DNA of 39,567 bases from Bacteroidales bacterium (GTDB taxonomy: Bacteria; Bacteroidota; Bacteroidia; Bacteroidales; UBA3824), in assembly GCA_017544805.1 (NCBI GenBank), contig JAFYDK010000070.1, positions 1 through 39,567 on the forward strand, given 5' to 3'. Of this stretch, positions 25,906 to 34,596 are shown in pieces. The notes beneath the pieces were generated by a model. The model did no database searches and was not told where the DNA came from. It was given only the letters and a program-made list of their open reading frames with translations. A program made the translations under genes and the position numbers. Each line of letters starts with the position of its first letter. Positions within the stretch are counted from its first letter, which is position 1.

Positions 25906-25924
25906 CAAAATTTTTATTTCGACC

Positions 25925-26653
25925 ATGCGCTACAAAATCACGCTGTCTTATAACGGCAAAAATTATCACGGGTGGCAGTTACAGCCTAACGCCTTGACAG
26001 TCCAAGAGGTTTTGGACAAGGCATTATCCATGCTTTTGAAAGAGAAAATTTCCACGCTCGGGGCAGGCAGAACGGATACTGGCGTTCATGCAGCGTTTTT
26101 TGTTGCACATTTCGACACTCAAAACGAGATTTCTGATTTAGAATATTTAGTTTACAAACTTAATAGATTTTTACCCGACGACATCGCAATTTTCTCAATC
26201 GAAAAGGTTTCAAAAGATTTTAATGCGAGGTTTTCCGCCAAAAGCCGCACTTATAAATATTTAATACATTTAAAAAAAGACGTCTTCTTAAAAGAAAGTT
26301 CGTGGTTTTTTCCGCAGGATTTGGATTTGGATTTAATGCAAAAAGGTTGCGAAATTCTAAAACAAACCGAAGATTTTGCATCTTTTTGTAAGGCGGGTGC
26401 TGACAACAAAACCACAATTTGCAAACTTTATCAAGCCGATTTCGTAAAAGAGGGGCATAAAATAGTTTTTACAGTAAAAGCGGACAGATTTTTAAGAAAT
26501 ATGGTACGCGCTTTGGTCGGCACATTAACGGATTTAGGGGCAAAAAAAATATCGTTGGAAAAATTTCAGGAAATAATAAACGCTAAAAGCCGCACTTGTG
26601 CAGGTCAATCCGTCCCCGCTCACGCCCTGAGCCTTACGGATATTGAGTATTAA
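25925..26653 (+). CDS. truA: tRNA pseudouridine(38-40) synthase
   Basis: Converts uridines 38-40 of the tRNA anticodon arm to pseudouridine. The catalytic aspartate is Asp51 in GAGRTDTGVHA, followed by the family segments FNARFSAKSRTYKYLI, FASFCKAGADN and DRFLRNMVRALVGTL. The 242-residue length is normal. It is transcribed alone, divergent from the beta-barrel gene. A separate promoter for the export operon begins 44 bases after its stop. Confidence 0.96.
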   Translation: MRYKITLSYNGKNYHGWQLQPNALTVQEVLDKALSMLLKEKISTLGAGRTDTGVHAAFFVAHFDTQNEISDLEYLVYKLNRFLPDDIAIFSIEKVSKDFNARFSAKSRTYKYLIHLKKDVFLKESSWFFPQDLDLDLMQKGCEILKQTEDFASFCKAGADNKTTICKLYQADFVKEGHKIVFTVKADRFLRNMVRALVGTLTDLGAKKISLEKFQEIINAKSRTCAGQSVPAHALSLTDIEY

Positions 26654-26696
26654 TGCGATAACCCGTTATTTATTCCAATTTTTCCTTTATTTTTCC

Positions 26697-26727
26697 TTTG
26701 ACGGATATATTTTTTGAAGTAATTTTG
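26697..26727 (+). promoter_or_regulatory. promoter TTTG-N19-TAATTTTG of the export operon
   Basis: -33 TTTG at 26697-26700 and -7 TAATTTTG at 26720-26727, 17 bases before the start codon of the TolC-like gene. A full match to the Bacteroidota consensus. Confidence 0.74.
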
Positions 26728-26744
26728 CACAAAAATATTAAGAG

Positions 26745-28310
26745 ATGAAAAAGTTACTGATATTGGCGTTGCCGATGTTGCTTTGCATGAAAGGTCTTTC
26801 ACAAACAACCGTCTTAACCTTAGATAGTTGCAGAGCTATGGCAATCAGCAACAACAAAGACGTTAGGATGTCGGCCATCGACAAGGAAATTGCAGAAAAC
26901 AACAAAAAAACGGCATTTTCAAAATATTTGCCACGCGTTAACGCCATAGGCGCATACGTTTACACAAGCAAAAACATCAACCTAATCAGCGAAGAACAAG
27001 AACAAAAACTCCGCGGTGTAGGTAACGGACTTACCTCTCAAATCGGTGAAGCAAAAAACGGTATTTTGCAACAAATTCAACAACTTCAGCAAAATCCTCA
27101 ATTTTTGCAATACCTTCAGGCCAACCCTCAAATGGCAATAGCCGTTGAAAAGTATTTACCACAACTTGTCCAAACACTTCAGAGTCCGGGACGTATAGAA
27201 TCGGCTCTCGGTGCGGTTTCAGGAGTGGGCAACGAAATTGCAGACGCTCTGACTCTCAACACACATAATATTTTTCTTGCAAGCATAATGCTGACACAAC
27301 CTATTTACATGGGCGGCAAAATTATTGCTTACAACAAAATCACCGATTATCTCAATCAGGTGGAAGAATCGAAATACGATCTTCAAAATCAAGAACTTAT
27401 CGTAAAAGTAGACGAGGCTTATTGGCAAATCGTATCGCTCGAAAGCAAAAAGAAACTTGCTGAAAGTTATCTTAACTTGTTAAGAACTCTTGATGCAAAC
27501 GTTGAAAAACTCGTAGAAAACGGTTTTGCAACCAAAGCTGACGGTTTGAGCGTAAAAGTAAAACTCAACGAAGCCGAAGTTACTGTTATTCAGGTTGATA
27601 ACGGTCTTTCACTTTGCAAAATGCTTTTGTGTCAGATATGTGGAATGCCGCTTGAAAGCGATTTTACGTTAGCCGATGCAACTCAAGACGACATTTTACT
27701 TTTAGCTGACATTTCAGAGGCTGAAAACATTGACACGACAAATATTGACGCAAAAAACGTAAACCGTCCTGAGCTCAACGCATTAGAACTTGCAACAAAA
27801 ATTTACGAGCAGAAAGTAAACGTTGCCCGTGCGGAATTTTTGCCGAACGTGGCTTTAACCGGCGGTTACACATGGACAAATCCATCATGTTTCAACGGTT
27901 TTGAAAACAAAATGAAAGGAATGTGGACAGTAGGCGTAGGCGTTAAAATTCCTATCATAACAAGCGGTGAACGTATCTATAAAACACGTGTTGCAAAACT
28001 TGAGGCAGAAAAAGCCGAATGTAAATTGGAAGAAACCCGCGAAAAAATTGAACTTCAAGTAAAACAATCTTCACAACGTGTTATAGAGGCTGCAAAACGA
28101 CTTTCAACGGCACAAAAAAGCCTTCAATCGGCAACAGAAAATTTGCGGTATGCAAATGTCGGTTTAAAAGAGGGCGTAATCCCTGTTTCTAACGTTTTGG
28201 AGGCGCAGACCGGCTGGCTGAAAGCACAATCCACTATGGTTCAGGCAAAAATCGACCTCAAACTCGCACAACTTTATTTGAACAAAGCGACAGGAAGATT
28301 AAATTACTAA
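26745..28310 (+). CDS. TolC-family outer-membrane efflux protein (521 aa)
   Basis: Outer-membrane channel of a tripartite exporter. Signal peptide (about 20 residues, ending LSQ), two repeated halves of long alpha-helices with short strand pairs (FLASIMLTQPIYMGGKI and WTVGVGVKIPIITSG), and the typical late LKEGVIPVSNVLEAQ and LNKATG. An unusual insert of about 90 residues (about 85-175) before the first barrel strands is rich in Gln, Asn and Pro (QQIQQLQQNPQFLQYLQ), longer than in most TolC relatives. First gene of an operon with HlyD-like and permease genes. Confidence 0.93.
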   Translation: MKKLLILALPMLLCMKGLSQTTVLTLDSCRAMAISNNKDVRMSAIDKEIAENNKKTAFSKYLPRVNAIGAYVYTSKNINLISEEQEQKLRGVGNGLTSQIGEAKNGILQQIQQLQQNPQFLQYLQANPQMAIAVEKYLPQLVQTLQSPGRIESALGAVSGVGNEIADALTLNTHNIFLASIMLTQPIYMGGKIIAYNKITDYLNQVEESKYDLQNQELIVKVDEAYWQIVSLESKKKLAESYLNLLRTLDANVEKLVENGFATKADGLSVKVKLNEAEVTVIQVDNGLSLCKMLLCQICGMPLESDFTLADATQDDILLLADISEAENIDTTNIDAKNVNRPELNALELATKIYEQKVNVARAEFLPNVALTGGYTWTNPSCFNGFENKMKGMWTVGVGVKIPIITSGERIYKTRVAKLEAEKAECKLEETREKIELQVKQSSQRVIEAAKRLSTAQKSLQSATENLRYANVGLKEGVIPVSNVLEAQTGWLKAQSTMVQAKIDLKLAQLYLNKATGRLNY

Positions 28311-28313
28311 TTT

Positions 28314-28341
28314 ATAATTCATAATTCGTAATTCTTAATTT
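28314..28341 (+). repeat. AT-rich heptamer repeat in the tolC-hlyD gap
   Basis: Four consecutive 7-base units: ATAATTC, ATAATTC, GTAATTC and TTAATTT, filling most of the 40-base gap just before the HlyD start codon. Confidence 0.8.
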
Positions 28342-28350
28342 ATTAGAAAA

Positions 28351-29331
28351 ATGAACAGAAAAGTAACGGCAAATTTATTATTTGCGGCGGTAATTTTAAC
28401 CGTAATAGCAGTAGTTATAATAGTGGGTCTGACCAAGACCGACCCTGAAGAAGTTATTCAAGGCGAAACCGATGCTACCGATTACAGAGTATCGTCAAAA
28501 GTACCGGGCAGAATCGCTGAAATACGTTTTCAAGAAGGCGACCGTGTTAAAAAAGGCGATACGTTAGCAATCCTTGAAGCACCGGACATCATGGCAAAAC
28601 TTTCACAAGCCAACGCAGCATATTCCGCAGCTAAAGCCATTGAAGAAAAAGCTCAAAACGGTGCACGTCAAGAGCAAAAACAAGCCGCATTCGAGATGTG
28701 GCAAAAAGCAAAAGCCGGTCTTGAAGTTGCTAAAAAAACTTACGAACGAGCCGAAAACCTTTTCAAAGAGGGTGTTATAGCCGCTCAAAAACGTGATGAA
28801 GCCAAAGCACAATACGATGCCATGGCTGCAACCGAAAAAGCAGCAAAAGCTCAATACGATATGGCAGAAAACGGTGCTCAAAAAGAAGACAAAGCCGCAG
28901 CACGCGCTCAAGTAGAAAGAGCTAAAGGTGCAGTTTCAGAGGTTTCTTCATACATCGACGAAATGGTTTTGATTGCCTCAGCCGACGGCGAAATCACTGA
29001 AATTTATCCCGAAATCGGCGAACTCGTCGGCACAGGCTCACCTATCATGAACATCTCAAAAACAGATGATTATTGGTTCGTATTCTCAGTAAGAGAAGAC
29101 TATTTGCCGGGCATAAAAATCAATGACCAAAAGAAAGTTTTCATTCCCGCCCTCAACAAAGAGGTTGATGTAAAAATCACAAGAATGAAAAACGTCGGCA
29201 ATTTCGCCGCTTGGAAAGCCACTAAAGCATTAGACAAATACGATTTAAAAACGTTTGAAATTCAAGCTAAACCATTGAATCAAAACGAAGTAGACGGACT
29301 TTGTATCGGAATGTCAGCGATACTAAAATAA
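28351..29331 (+). CDS. HlyD-family membrane fusion protein (326 aa)
   Basis: Periplasmic adaptor between an inner-membrane transporter and TolC. One N-terminal membrane anchor (about residues 8-27), a split lipoyl-like domain (VSSKVPGRIAEIRFQEGDRVKKGD) and later ASADGEITEIYPEIGELVGTG, separated by an Ala/Lys/Gln-rich helical hairpin of about 110 residues (ERAENLFKEGVIAAQKRDEA). A C-terminal beta-barrel completes it. The arrangement matches the EmrA/YhiI type. Confidence 0.93.
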   Translation: MNRKVTANLLFAAVILTVIAVVIIVGLTKTDPEEVIQGETDATDYRVSSKVPGRIAEIRFQEGDRVKKGDTLAILEAPDIMAKLSQANAAYSAAKAIEEKAQNGARQEQKQAAFEMWQKAKAGLEVAKKTYERAENLFKEGVIAAQKRDEAKAQYDAMAATEKAAKAQYDMAENGAQKEDKAAARAQVERAKGAVSEVSSYIDEMVLIASADGEITEIYPEIGELVGTGSPIMNISKTDDYWFVFSVREDYLPGIKINDQKKVFIPALNKEVDVKITRMKNVGNFAAWKATKALDKYDLKTFEIQAKPLNQNEVDGLCIGMSAILK

Positions 29332-29334
29332 TGC

Positions 29335-29355
29335 ACAATTCATAATGCATAATTA
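29335..29355 (+). repeat. AT-rich heptamer repeat in the hlyD-permease gap
   Basis: Three consecutive 7-base units: ACAATTC, ATAATGC and ATAATTA, directly between the HlyD stop and the permease start. Related to the repeat in the previous gap. Confidence 0.7.
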
Positions 29356-29360
29356 ATATA

Positions 29361-30533
29361 ATGAAAGAAGTTATTACACGGATATTTAAAATCGGTCTGA
29401 GAGAAATAGAAATATTTTCTCACAGACCTATGTATCTGTTTGTCATTATAATAGCACCACTTTTTTGTCTGATATATTTTACACAGATAATGCGCTCCGG
29501 CACGCCCGACAAAATGCCTTGCGGTGTAGTTGATGAAGATAATACAACCACAACCCGCAGCATTGTCAGAATCTTGGGGGCAATGCAAAATACAGACATC
29601 AAAGCCCATTACGGTTCGTTCTCAGAGGCTCGCAAAGCCATGCAACGCGGTGAAATTTATGCGTTTTTTTACATTCCGCGCAACACCACCGACAAAGCAT
29701 TAGCAAGCAAAAGACCGCAAATCTCCTTTTACACCTCCGACACTTGGTACGCAGCGGGCAGCCTTTTGATGAAAGACCTTCAAATGACTTCAGAACTTGC
29801 AGGATTAGCAGTTACAAGAGCAACCCTAACGGCTAAAGGTGTTCCGCCAAGTCTGATGATGGGTATTCTGCAACCTATCTCAATCGAAACGCATCCTATC
29901 GGAAATCCGGGTCTTAATTATTCCGTTTATCTGAATAATATATTAGTTCCGGGACTTTTCTTCCTGATAATCATGCTGTTTACGGCATACACCATCGGCT
30001 ACGAATGGAAAATGGGAACGCAAAAGGAACTTTTTTCAATCGCAGGCGGTAGCTCTACAATCGCCCTTGCCGGAAAACTTTGGCCTCAAACACTCTTATA
30101 TTGCTTTTTAATGGTTTTAATTGATGTTTATTTTTATAAATATCAAGGTTTTCCGCTCAATGTCAGCATGATAAGAATCATTTGCGCCGGTTGGTTGTGT
30201 ATTTTTGCATCGCAAGCCTTAGCAGTATTCTTCTTTGGAATATTTTTAACGTTAAGAATGAGTATGAGTGCTTGTTCACTATTCGGTGTCTTGCAAATTT
30301 CGGTTTGCGGTTTTACTTTTCCGCTGACGGCAATGAAACCCATTTTCCAATATTTGGCATGGATAAGTCCGTTAAGACATTATTATATGCTTTACGTTAA
30401 TCAAGCCCTAAACGGTTTCAAATTGGTTTACGCATGGCCGTCAATAGTTGCACTGCTGTTGATATGCCTTTTGCCGCTGACAATGCTTTTCAGAATCGCA
30501 AACGCTTTCAAAACATTGGATTATAAACCTTAA
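29361..30533 (+). CDS. ABC-2 type transporter permease (390 aa)
   Basis: Inner-membrane permease of the YhhJ/YbhS type. One N-terminal helix (about 24-41), a large periplasmic domain of about 140 residues (CGVVDEDNTTTTRSI), then five helices toward the C-terminus, with the family segments FTFPLTAMKPIFQYLAWISPLRHYY. No ATP-binding subunit is encoded here. In related genomes a second permease of this kind often follows; here the next sequence is a transposase-like remnant. The substrate is unknown. Confidence 0.92.
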   Translation: MKEVITRIFKIGLREIEIFSHRPMYLFVIIIAPLFCLIYFTQIMRSGTPDKMPCGVVDEDNTTTTRSIVRILGAMQNTDIKAHYGSFSEARKAMQRGEIYAFFYIPRNTTDKALASKRPQISFYTSDTWYAAGSLLMKDLQMTSELAGLAVTRATLTAKGVPPSLMMGILQPISIETHPIGNPGLNYSVYLNNILVPGLFFLIIMLFTAYTIGYEWKMGTQKELFSIAGGSSTIALAGKLWPQTLLYCFLMVLIDVYFYKYQGFPLNVSMIRIICAGWLCIFASQALAVFFFGIFLTLRMSMSACSLFGVLQISVCGFTFPLTAMKPIFQYLAWISPLRHYYMLYVNQALNGFKLVYAWPSIVALLLICLLPLTMLFRIANAFKTLDYKP

Positions 30534-30566
30534 AAATAGGGGTAGATTAAAATAGCGTTATAATTA

Positions 30567-30598
30567 TTTGTATTTTGTGCTCAAAATTTCTATTTTTG
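30567..30598 (+). promoter_or_regulatory. promoter TTTG-N20-TATTTTTG before the Rpn-like remnant
   Basis: -33 TTTG at 30567-30570 and -7 TATTTTTG at 30591-30598, 25 bases before the ATG at 30623. The promoter seems intact although the gene behind it is broken. Confidence 0.65.
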
Positions 30599-30622
30599 CG
30601 TTAACAAAAATTTACATGTAAA

Positions 30623-31124
30623 ATGAACAAAATTAATTACGTACGTTTTGATTGGGCAATCAAGAAACTTTTGAGGGACAAAGCAAACTTTGGCATTCTC
30701 GAAGGTTTTATTGAGTTTTTTTTATCTAAACCGGATTGCAAAATTCTCGAAATTCTTGAAAGTGAGAGCAAATTCGGAAATAAAATCTGATACCAAAGTT
30801 CCGGGATTGGTTGAAGCAAAAAAAGTTATGAAGTTCGACAAGATGTCAAAAGAAGAACAAGACACATATATTCGTCACCTTGATGCCGTTGCCAACGAAA
30901 AGGAAGCAATTCTCACCGCCGAAATTCGAGGCGAAATAATAGGTATCGAGAAAGGCGAAAAGATTGGTATCGAAAAAGGCGAAATAATCGGTATTGAGAA
31001 AGGAATTTTTCTACGTAACAAACAAATCGCTGTCGAAATGAAAAAACAGGGAACATCTCTTGATATGATTTCTATTGTTTTGCAACTTCCAAAAGAGAAA
31101 GTAGAAAAATTGTTAAGTGAATAA
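30623..31124 (+). pseudogene. internally deleted Rpn-family (PD-(D/E)XK nuclease) transposase-like gene
   Basis: The beginning reads MNKINYVRFDWAIKKLLRDK, then ANFGILEGF and ILEILESES, the conserved start of the Bacteroidota Rpn/PDDEXK-type family, but stops at 30790 after 55 residues. The end is in another frame: NSEIKSDTKVPGLVEAKK (from about 30768), MSKEEQDTYIRHLD, and the Glu-Ile-Gly-Ile-Glu-Lys-Gly repeats and C-terminal helix (LDMISIVLQLPKEKVEKLLSE) seen at the end of the intact family. About 165-170 central codons, including the nuclease core with its catalytic Asp/Glu/Lys, are missing. A single internal deletion with frame loss explains the pattern. The 144-residue frame from 30690 is the readable tail with a spurious start. 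Confidence 0.82.
30930..31001 (+). repeat. three 24-bp tandem repeats within the Rpn remnant
   Basis: Units at 30930-30953, 30954-30977 and 30978-31001 encode the GEIIGIEK-type octapeptide repeats typical of the end of this family. Confidence 0.85.
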
Positions 31125-31132
31125 CAATTTCA

Positions 31133-33988
31133 CTACTTTACCGTGAATTTTACATATTTTGTATCACCGTTGGCTGTGACAAAAAGTGCATAAACTCCTT
31201 TCAAAAGATTGAGATTGTGAACCGGTATCGTATAATGATCACTCACAAATTTAAAATCGTATTTCAAAGGAATTTTTAGTGCTGTTTGCAAATCCAAAAT
31301 GAATACATCTAAAGCCGCCTCTTCGGTAAGGTTGGCATAAAGTGTGAAATTTCCATCGTTTGGACTCGGTCCTATTGCTAATCGCGTGAAAATTCCTGCA
31401 CTCGGAGCTTCATAATTTGAATAATCTGATCGCTGCTCGTTGAGGATGTTTACAACTTTAGAATAGCTTGCATTACATTTTCCGTCATTTGCATACATCG
31501 TGATTGTGTCGCTTCCACTTGTCAAAGATAAAAGAAATGTTTGATTTTTCGGTGTGTTGTACATGCTTGACGTAATGTCTTCAAACATATCGTTATTGAA
31601 CTGATAACTCCATGTATAATCCGTGAAAATTTCGGAATCTTCTGCCAAAACTACAGTGTCGCCCAAATAGGAATATGTAGGTGCTAAAAACTTAATTTCC
31701 AACTCATTGTCAGAAAATTTTATATTCGTAGTATCTTTGGTGAAACATTCTTTGGAATCTTGGGTAACCATTATATAATCGCCTTCGGGCATGTCAGAAT
31801 TTACAACCAAAACTCTCTCATTATGAATCATTTCGTTAGGCAAACGCCAAAAATAATGCAAATCTTCGGATTTTAAATCGCCTTCATCAATTTTCAACTC
31901 GCCGTTTTTACAAATTGTATGACTTGGTGTTAAAGAATTTTGTAATTCTTCCGGGTCTACAAGTTCTTGAGTTGCAGTGTCTTTGCAGCCGTGAGAATCA
32001 GTTACGCTCAGAATATAAGTTCCGGCTTTAAGATTATAAATCGCTGTATCTTGACTGCCGTTATTCCAAGAATAAGTATAAGGTTGTGTACCGCCTGTCG
32101 TATGTGTTATTATTCGTCCGTTGCTGTAGCCAAAACAAACCGGATTTTTAACTGTGTCTTTTGAAATTTCAAGAGGAAATTCGGGCTCAGAAAGCGTAAA
32201 ATATGCAGTATCTTTACATCCGTTATTTTCCACCTCAACAATATAATTTCCTGCGGCTAAACCTTTTGCAAAAGATTCTTTAGCAGTTAGTTTATCAATT
32301 TCATTATATGGATATTTATACCAATTATACATCACCGGTTTATCAGGATAAGTTAATTGTACATCTTTAATTTCAAATGCACCTGAATTATCGTGATAAC
32401 AACTCAAATTGGTAGAAACAGTATCCAAAAATTCAATAGATTGAGGACGGTTGATGTCAATTTTTCCCAAATCCAAACTTCTTGCAATTCGTCCGATAGT
32501 ATCTATATTTTCTGTGTTATCAAATATTTTCAAAGTAAAAGACTGAAATTTATCATCCAATACAATTTTCTTACTATCAGAAATTTGCAATGGTTTTTCG
32601 TTATTAATTTGATAAAAATAGCCGTTTGACAATCCGCCCTTCAATTCAGGAAATGTCAATATAGCATCTGAATAGTTGCAATGAGGTTGCTCAATTACAA
32701 CGTTATCAACAGCTGCAATATTCGGATAAGATTTCAATTCCTTGAGATTGATATGAACAGGTACAAATTGTTTCTTCTTATCAGAAGTAATCGTAACGTC
32801 AATTTTATTAAGATTTTTATCAGTTTCAAAATCAAATATAGAAACATTACAATCAAGAGTATCAAGTTCATTGTTATTTTTATGTCCCGATACTACAATT
32901 TTTCCGTCATTGCGTTCTTTAGAAGTAATTTCTTTAGGAACATTTGTATTATGATTAAATATTAATTCTTCAGTGCAGTCTTGCGGATATTTGTATTCCA
33001 ATGTAACTGCATTGCGTTTTTCATTTTCATACCAAAACTCATTGTCAGAACCATTTACTTTGTTGTATTTTATCTCAGGTACAAATACATAACGCTCTAC
33101 TGAACAATGATCTTTTCGAGAAAAAGTCAATCTATATGGACCGTTGAAATTATAATTTAGAAACCCATCAGTATCAAAATTACTGTAGTTAAAACTACCA
33201 TTTTGAACTTGTGCAAAATAGCTATTGACAGAAATTTCATCTTCCTGTTGTAAATTTGCATATAGTTCATTATTAACTACATGTGGATTTGCTTCTTCAA
33301 TAGGATAATTGCGTAAATATGGGGGTAATTTAAAAGTTTCGGATTCAAAAGTCAAAAACTTAATTTTCACATTAAATCTGTTATTATATATAGATTTTCC
33401 TCTAAAACGTTGGCTAACAAAATTTTGAAATCTTTCAAATAAAAAATCATTGGTTGAGATTTCCTGCCAATTATTAGATTCATCTGTCGGTGATATTAAT
33501 ATTTTAGGTCTATATTCATTCTTTACCGAAGGTGAACAATAAAATTCAGTAGCGACGGGAATAGGAATATTTTCCTTTTCACATAAAGTATAAGGCAAAT
33601 CAGAAATAGGATTATATCGTTTGAGAGAAAAAAATATTGCACATGCAATAGTATCTTCTCCATTATTGTTTGTCGAGCCTTCCATAATAGGTTGACAATA
33701 CAACTTCCCCTCCTCCGGCTCATCAACACCAATTATCACTTCAAAAGGACTAGGGGTATTTTGCATATAGAAATATAATCTAAAAGCTTTTGTATTATTT
33801 GACAAAACAATATTAATAGAATCTCCATCATTTGCCATCCCGATACCATTAACATAAGCTACTATTAGTTTGAAATGAGCACTGGAATTAACCAATAATT
33901 TGCAACTCAATTCATAATACTGCGAATATACATTCTGTACACCAAGTAAGCAAAATAATAACCCCAAAATAAAAAAGTTCTTTTTCAT
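31133..33988 (-). CDS. SprB-repeat surface protein with T9SS type A sorting domain (951 aa)
   Basis: Exported protein: signal peptide of about 22 residues (ending VYSQ). The large N-terminal region (to about 520) is strand-rich and unfamiliar. SprB-type repeats (about 60-80 residues each) follow: a divergent one at about 528-605 and a clear one at about 613-675 (PVCFGYSNGRI, GGTQPYTYSWNNGSQ, LKAGTYILSVTDSHGCKDT). A degenerate one follows at about 685-760 (TICKNGELKIDEGD). The last 85 residues (about 866-951) fit a T9SS type A sorting domain: GPSPNDGNFTLYANL, then NLLKGVYALFV and KYVKFTVK. It should be carried across the outer membrane by the type IX machine and attached or released. The SprB repeat is known from the gliding adhesin, but adhesion is only inferred here. 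A hairpin lies in its leader. Confidence 0.87.
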   Translation of the reverse strand: MKKNFFILGLLFCLLGVQNVYSQYYELSCKLLVNSSAHFKLIVAYVNGIGMANDGDSINIVLSNNTKAFRLYFYMQNTPSPFEVIIGVDEPEEGKLYCQPIMEGSTNNNGEDTIACAIFFSLKRYNPISDLPYTLCEKENIPIPVATEFYCSPSVKNEYRPKILISPTDESNNWQEISTNDFLFERFQNFVSQRFRGKSIYNNRFNVKIKFLTFESETFKLPPYLRNYPIEEANPHVVNNELYANLQQEDEISVNSYFAQVQNGSFNYSNFDTDGFLNYNFNGPYRLTFSRKDHCSVERYVFVPEIKYNKVNGSDNEFWYENEKRNAVTLEYKYPQDCTEELIFNHNTNVPKEITSKERNDGKIVVSGHKNNNELDTLDCNVSIFDFETDKNLNKIDVTITSDKKKQFVPVHINLKELKSYPNIAAVDNVVIEQPHCNYSDAILTFPELKGGLSNGYFYQINNEKPLQISDSKKIVLDDKFQSFTLKIFDNTENIDTIGRIARSLDLGKIDINRPQSIEFLDTVSTNLSCYHDNSGAFEIKDVQLTYPDKPVMYNWYKYPYNEIDKLTAKESFAKGLAAGNYIVEVENNGCKDTAYFTLSEPEFPLEISKDTVKNPVCFGYSNGRIITHTTGGTQPYTYSWNNGSQDTAIYNLKAGTYILSVTDSHGCKDTATQELVDPEELQNSLTPSHTICKNGELKIDEGDLKSEDLHYFWRLPNEMIHNERVLVVNSDMPEGDYIMVTQDSKECFTKDTTNIKFSDNELEIKFLAPTYSYLGDTVVLAEDSEIFTDYTWSYQFNNDMFEDITSSMYNTPKNQTFLLSLTSGSDTITMYANDGKCNASYSKVVNILNEQRSDYSNYEAPSAGIFTRLAIGPSPNDGNFTLYANLTEEAALDVFILDLQTALKIPLKYDFKFVSDHYTIPVHNLNLLKGVYALFVTANGDTKYVKFTVK

Positions 33989-34006
33989 AATACTAATTTA
34001 TAAATG

Positions 34007-34038
34007 ATGAGATTGCCTAATAACATAAGCAATCTCAT
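34007..34038. other. inverted repeat in the leader of the SprB-repeat gene
   Basis: Perfect 10-base arms at 34007-34016 and 34029-34038 with a 12-base loop, between the upstream lipoprotein stop (34053) and the SprB-gene start (33988). On the minus strand no T-tract follows the stem, so it is not a typical terminator. It may instead shape the leader RNA or mark the end of the upstream mRNA. Confidence 0.6.
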
Positions 34039-34052
34039 AAAAACAAATAAAA

Positions 34053-34577
34053 TTAGAAAGTGATAATGGGACGAAAATTAAAAATTGTATAAGTTTTAAT
34101 TTGACATTCTTGATTCTGATACCAATAATAAGTGACTAAACAAAGAACATAATCATCTGATTCATCAAATAGTTCAGGCTCAAAACTAAAATGATAAATT
34201 GTATCTCTTTGTCGCCCCAAAGATTTCATTTCAGAAAGTTTTAAATCTTCAAATAAAAATTGAGTTAAATGATTACCCAAAGAAGTTCTAGGGCATAAAT
34301 CCGTACTACAATAAAACAATTCATATACGAATTGAGTTGTATCAATGTAAGTTGCAGATGTCCATTTTACATCAAAATTATATCCAAGACTAAGATAAGG
34401 GTAGCCAACAAATTCAGGTGCTGTTGAATACGGATTGTCTTCTCCAAACGGATCTCCATAATCTTGATATTTTTCGCTTCCCGGTTCTTCATTCTTGTCG
34501 TCGTCCTTGTTGCACGCCGAAAACATCATTGCGGTTACCATCATGGCAACCATGAAAAATTTAAACATGTTTTTCAT
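34053..34577 (-). CDS. lipoprotein of unknown function (174 aa)
   Basis: Signal peptide (MKNMFKFFMVAMMVTAMM) with lipobox FSAC (Cys about 22), then an Asp/Asn/Glu-rich linker. The remaining 130 residues are aromatic-rich beta material (PEFVGYPYLSLGYNFDVKW, YVLCLVTYYWYQNQECQIKTY). I recognise no family. It starts 19 bases after the stop of the 1450-residue protein, so the two are most likely cotranscribed, and it may be a surface partner of it. Confidence 0.8.
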   Translation of the reverse strand: MKNMFKFFMVAMMVTAMMFSACNKDDDKNEEPGSEKYQDYGDPFGEDNPYSTAPEFVGYPYLSLGYNFDVKWTSATYIDTTQFVYELFYCSTDLCPRTSLGNHLTQFLFEDLKLSEMKSLGRQRDTIYHFSFEPELFDESDDYVLCLVTYYWYQNQECQIKTYTIFNFRPIITF

Positions 34578-34596
34578 TTGAAAAAAAATTAAATTG

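Noticed and set aside
30930..31001. Short tandem repeats as a CRISPR array
   Set aside because: Contiguous 24-base units without spacers, in frame and coding.
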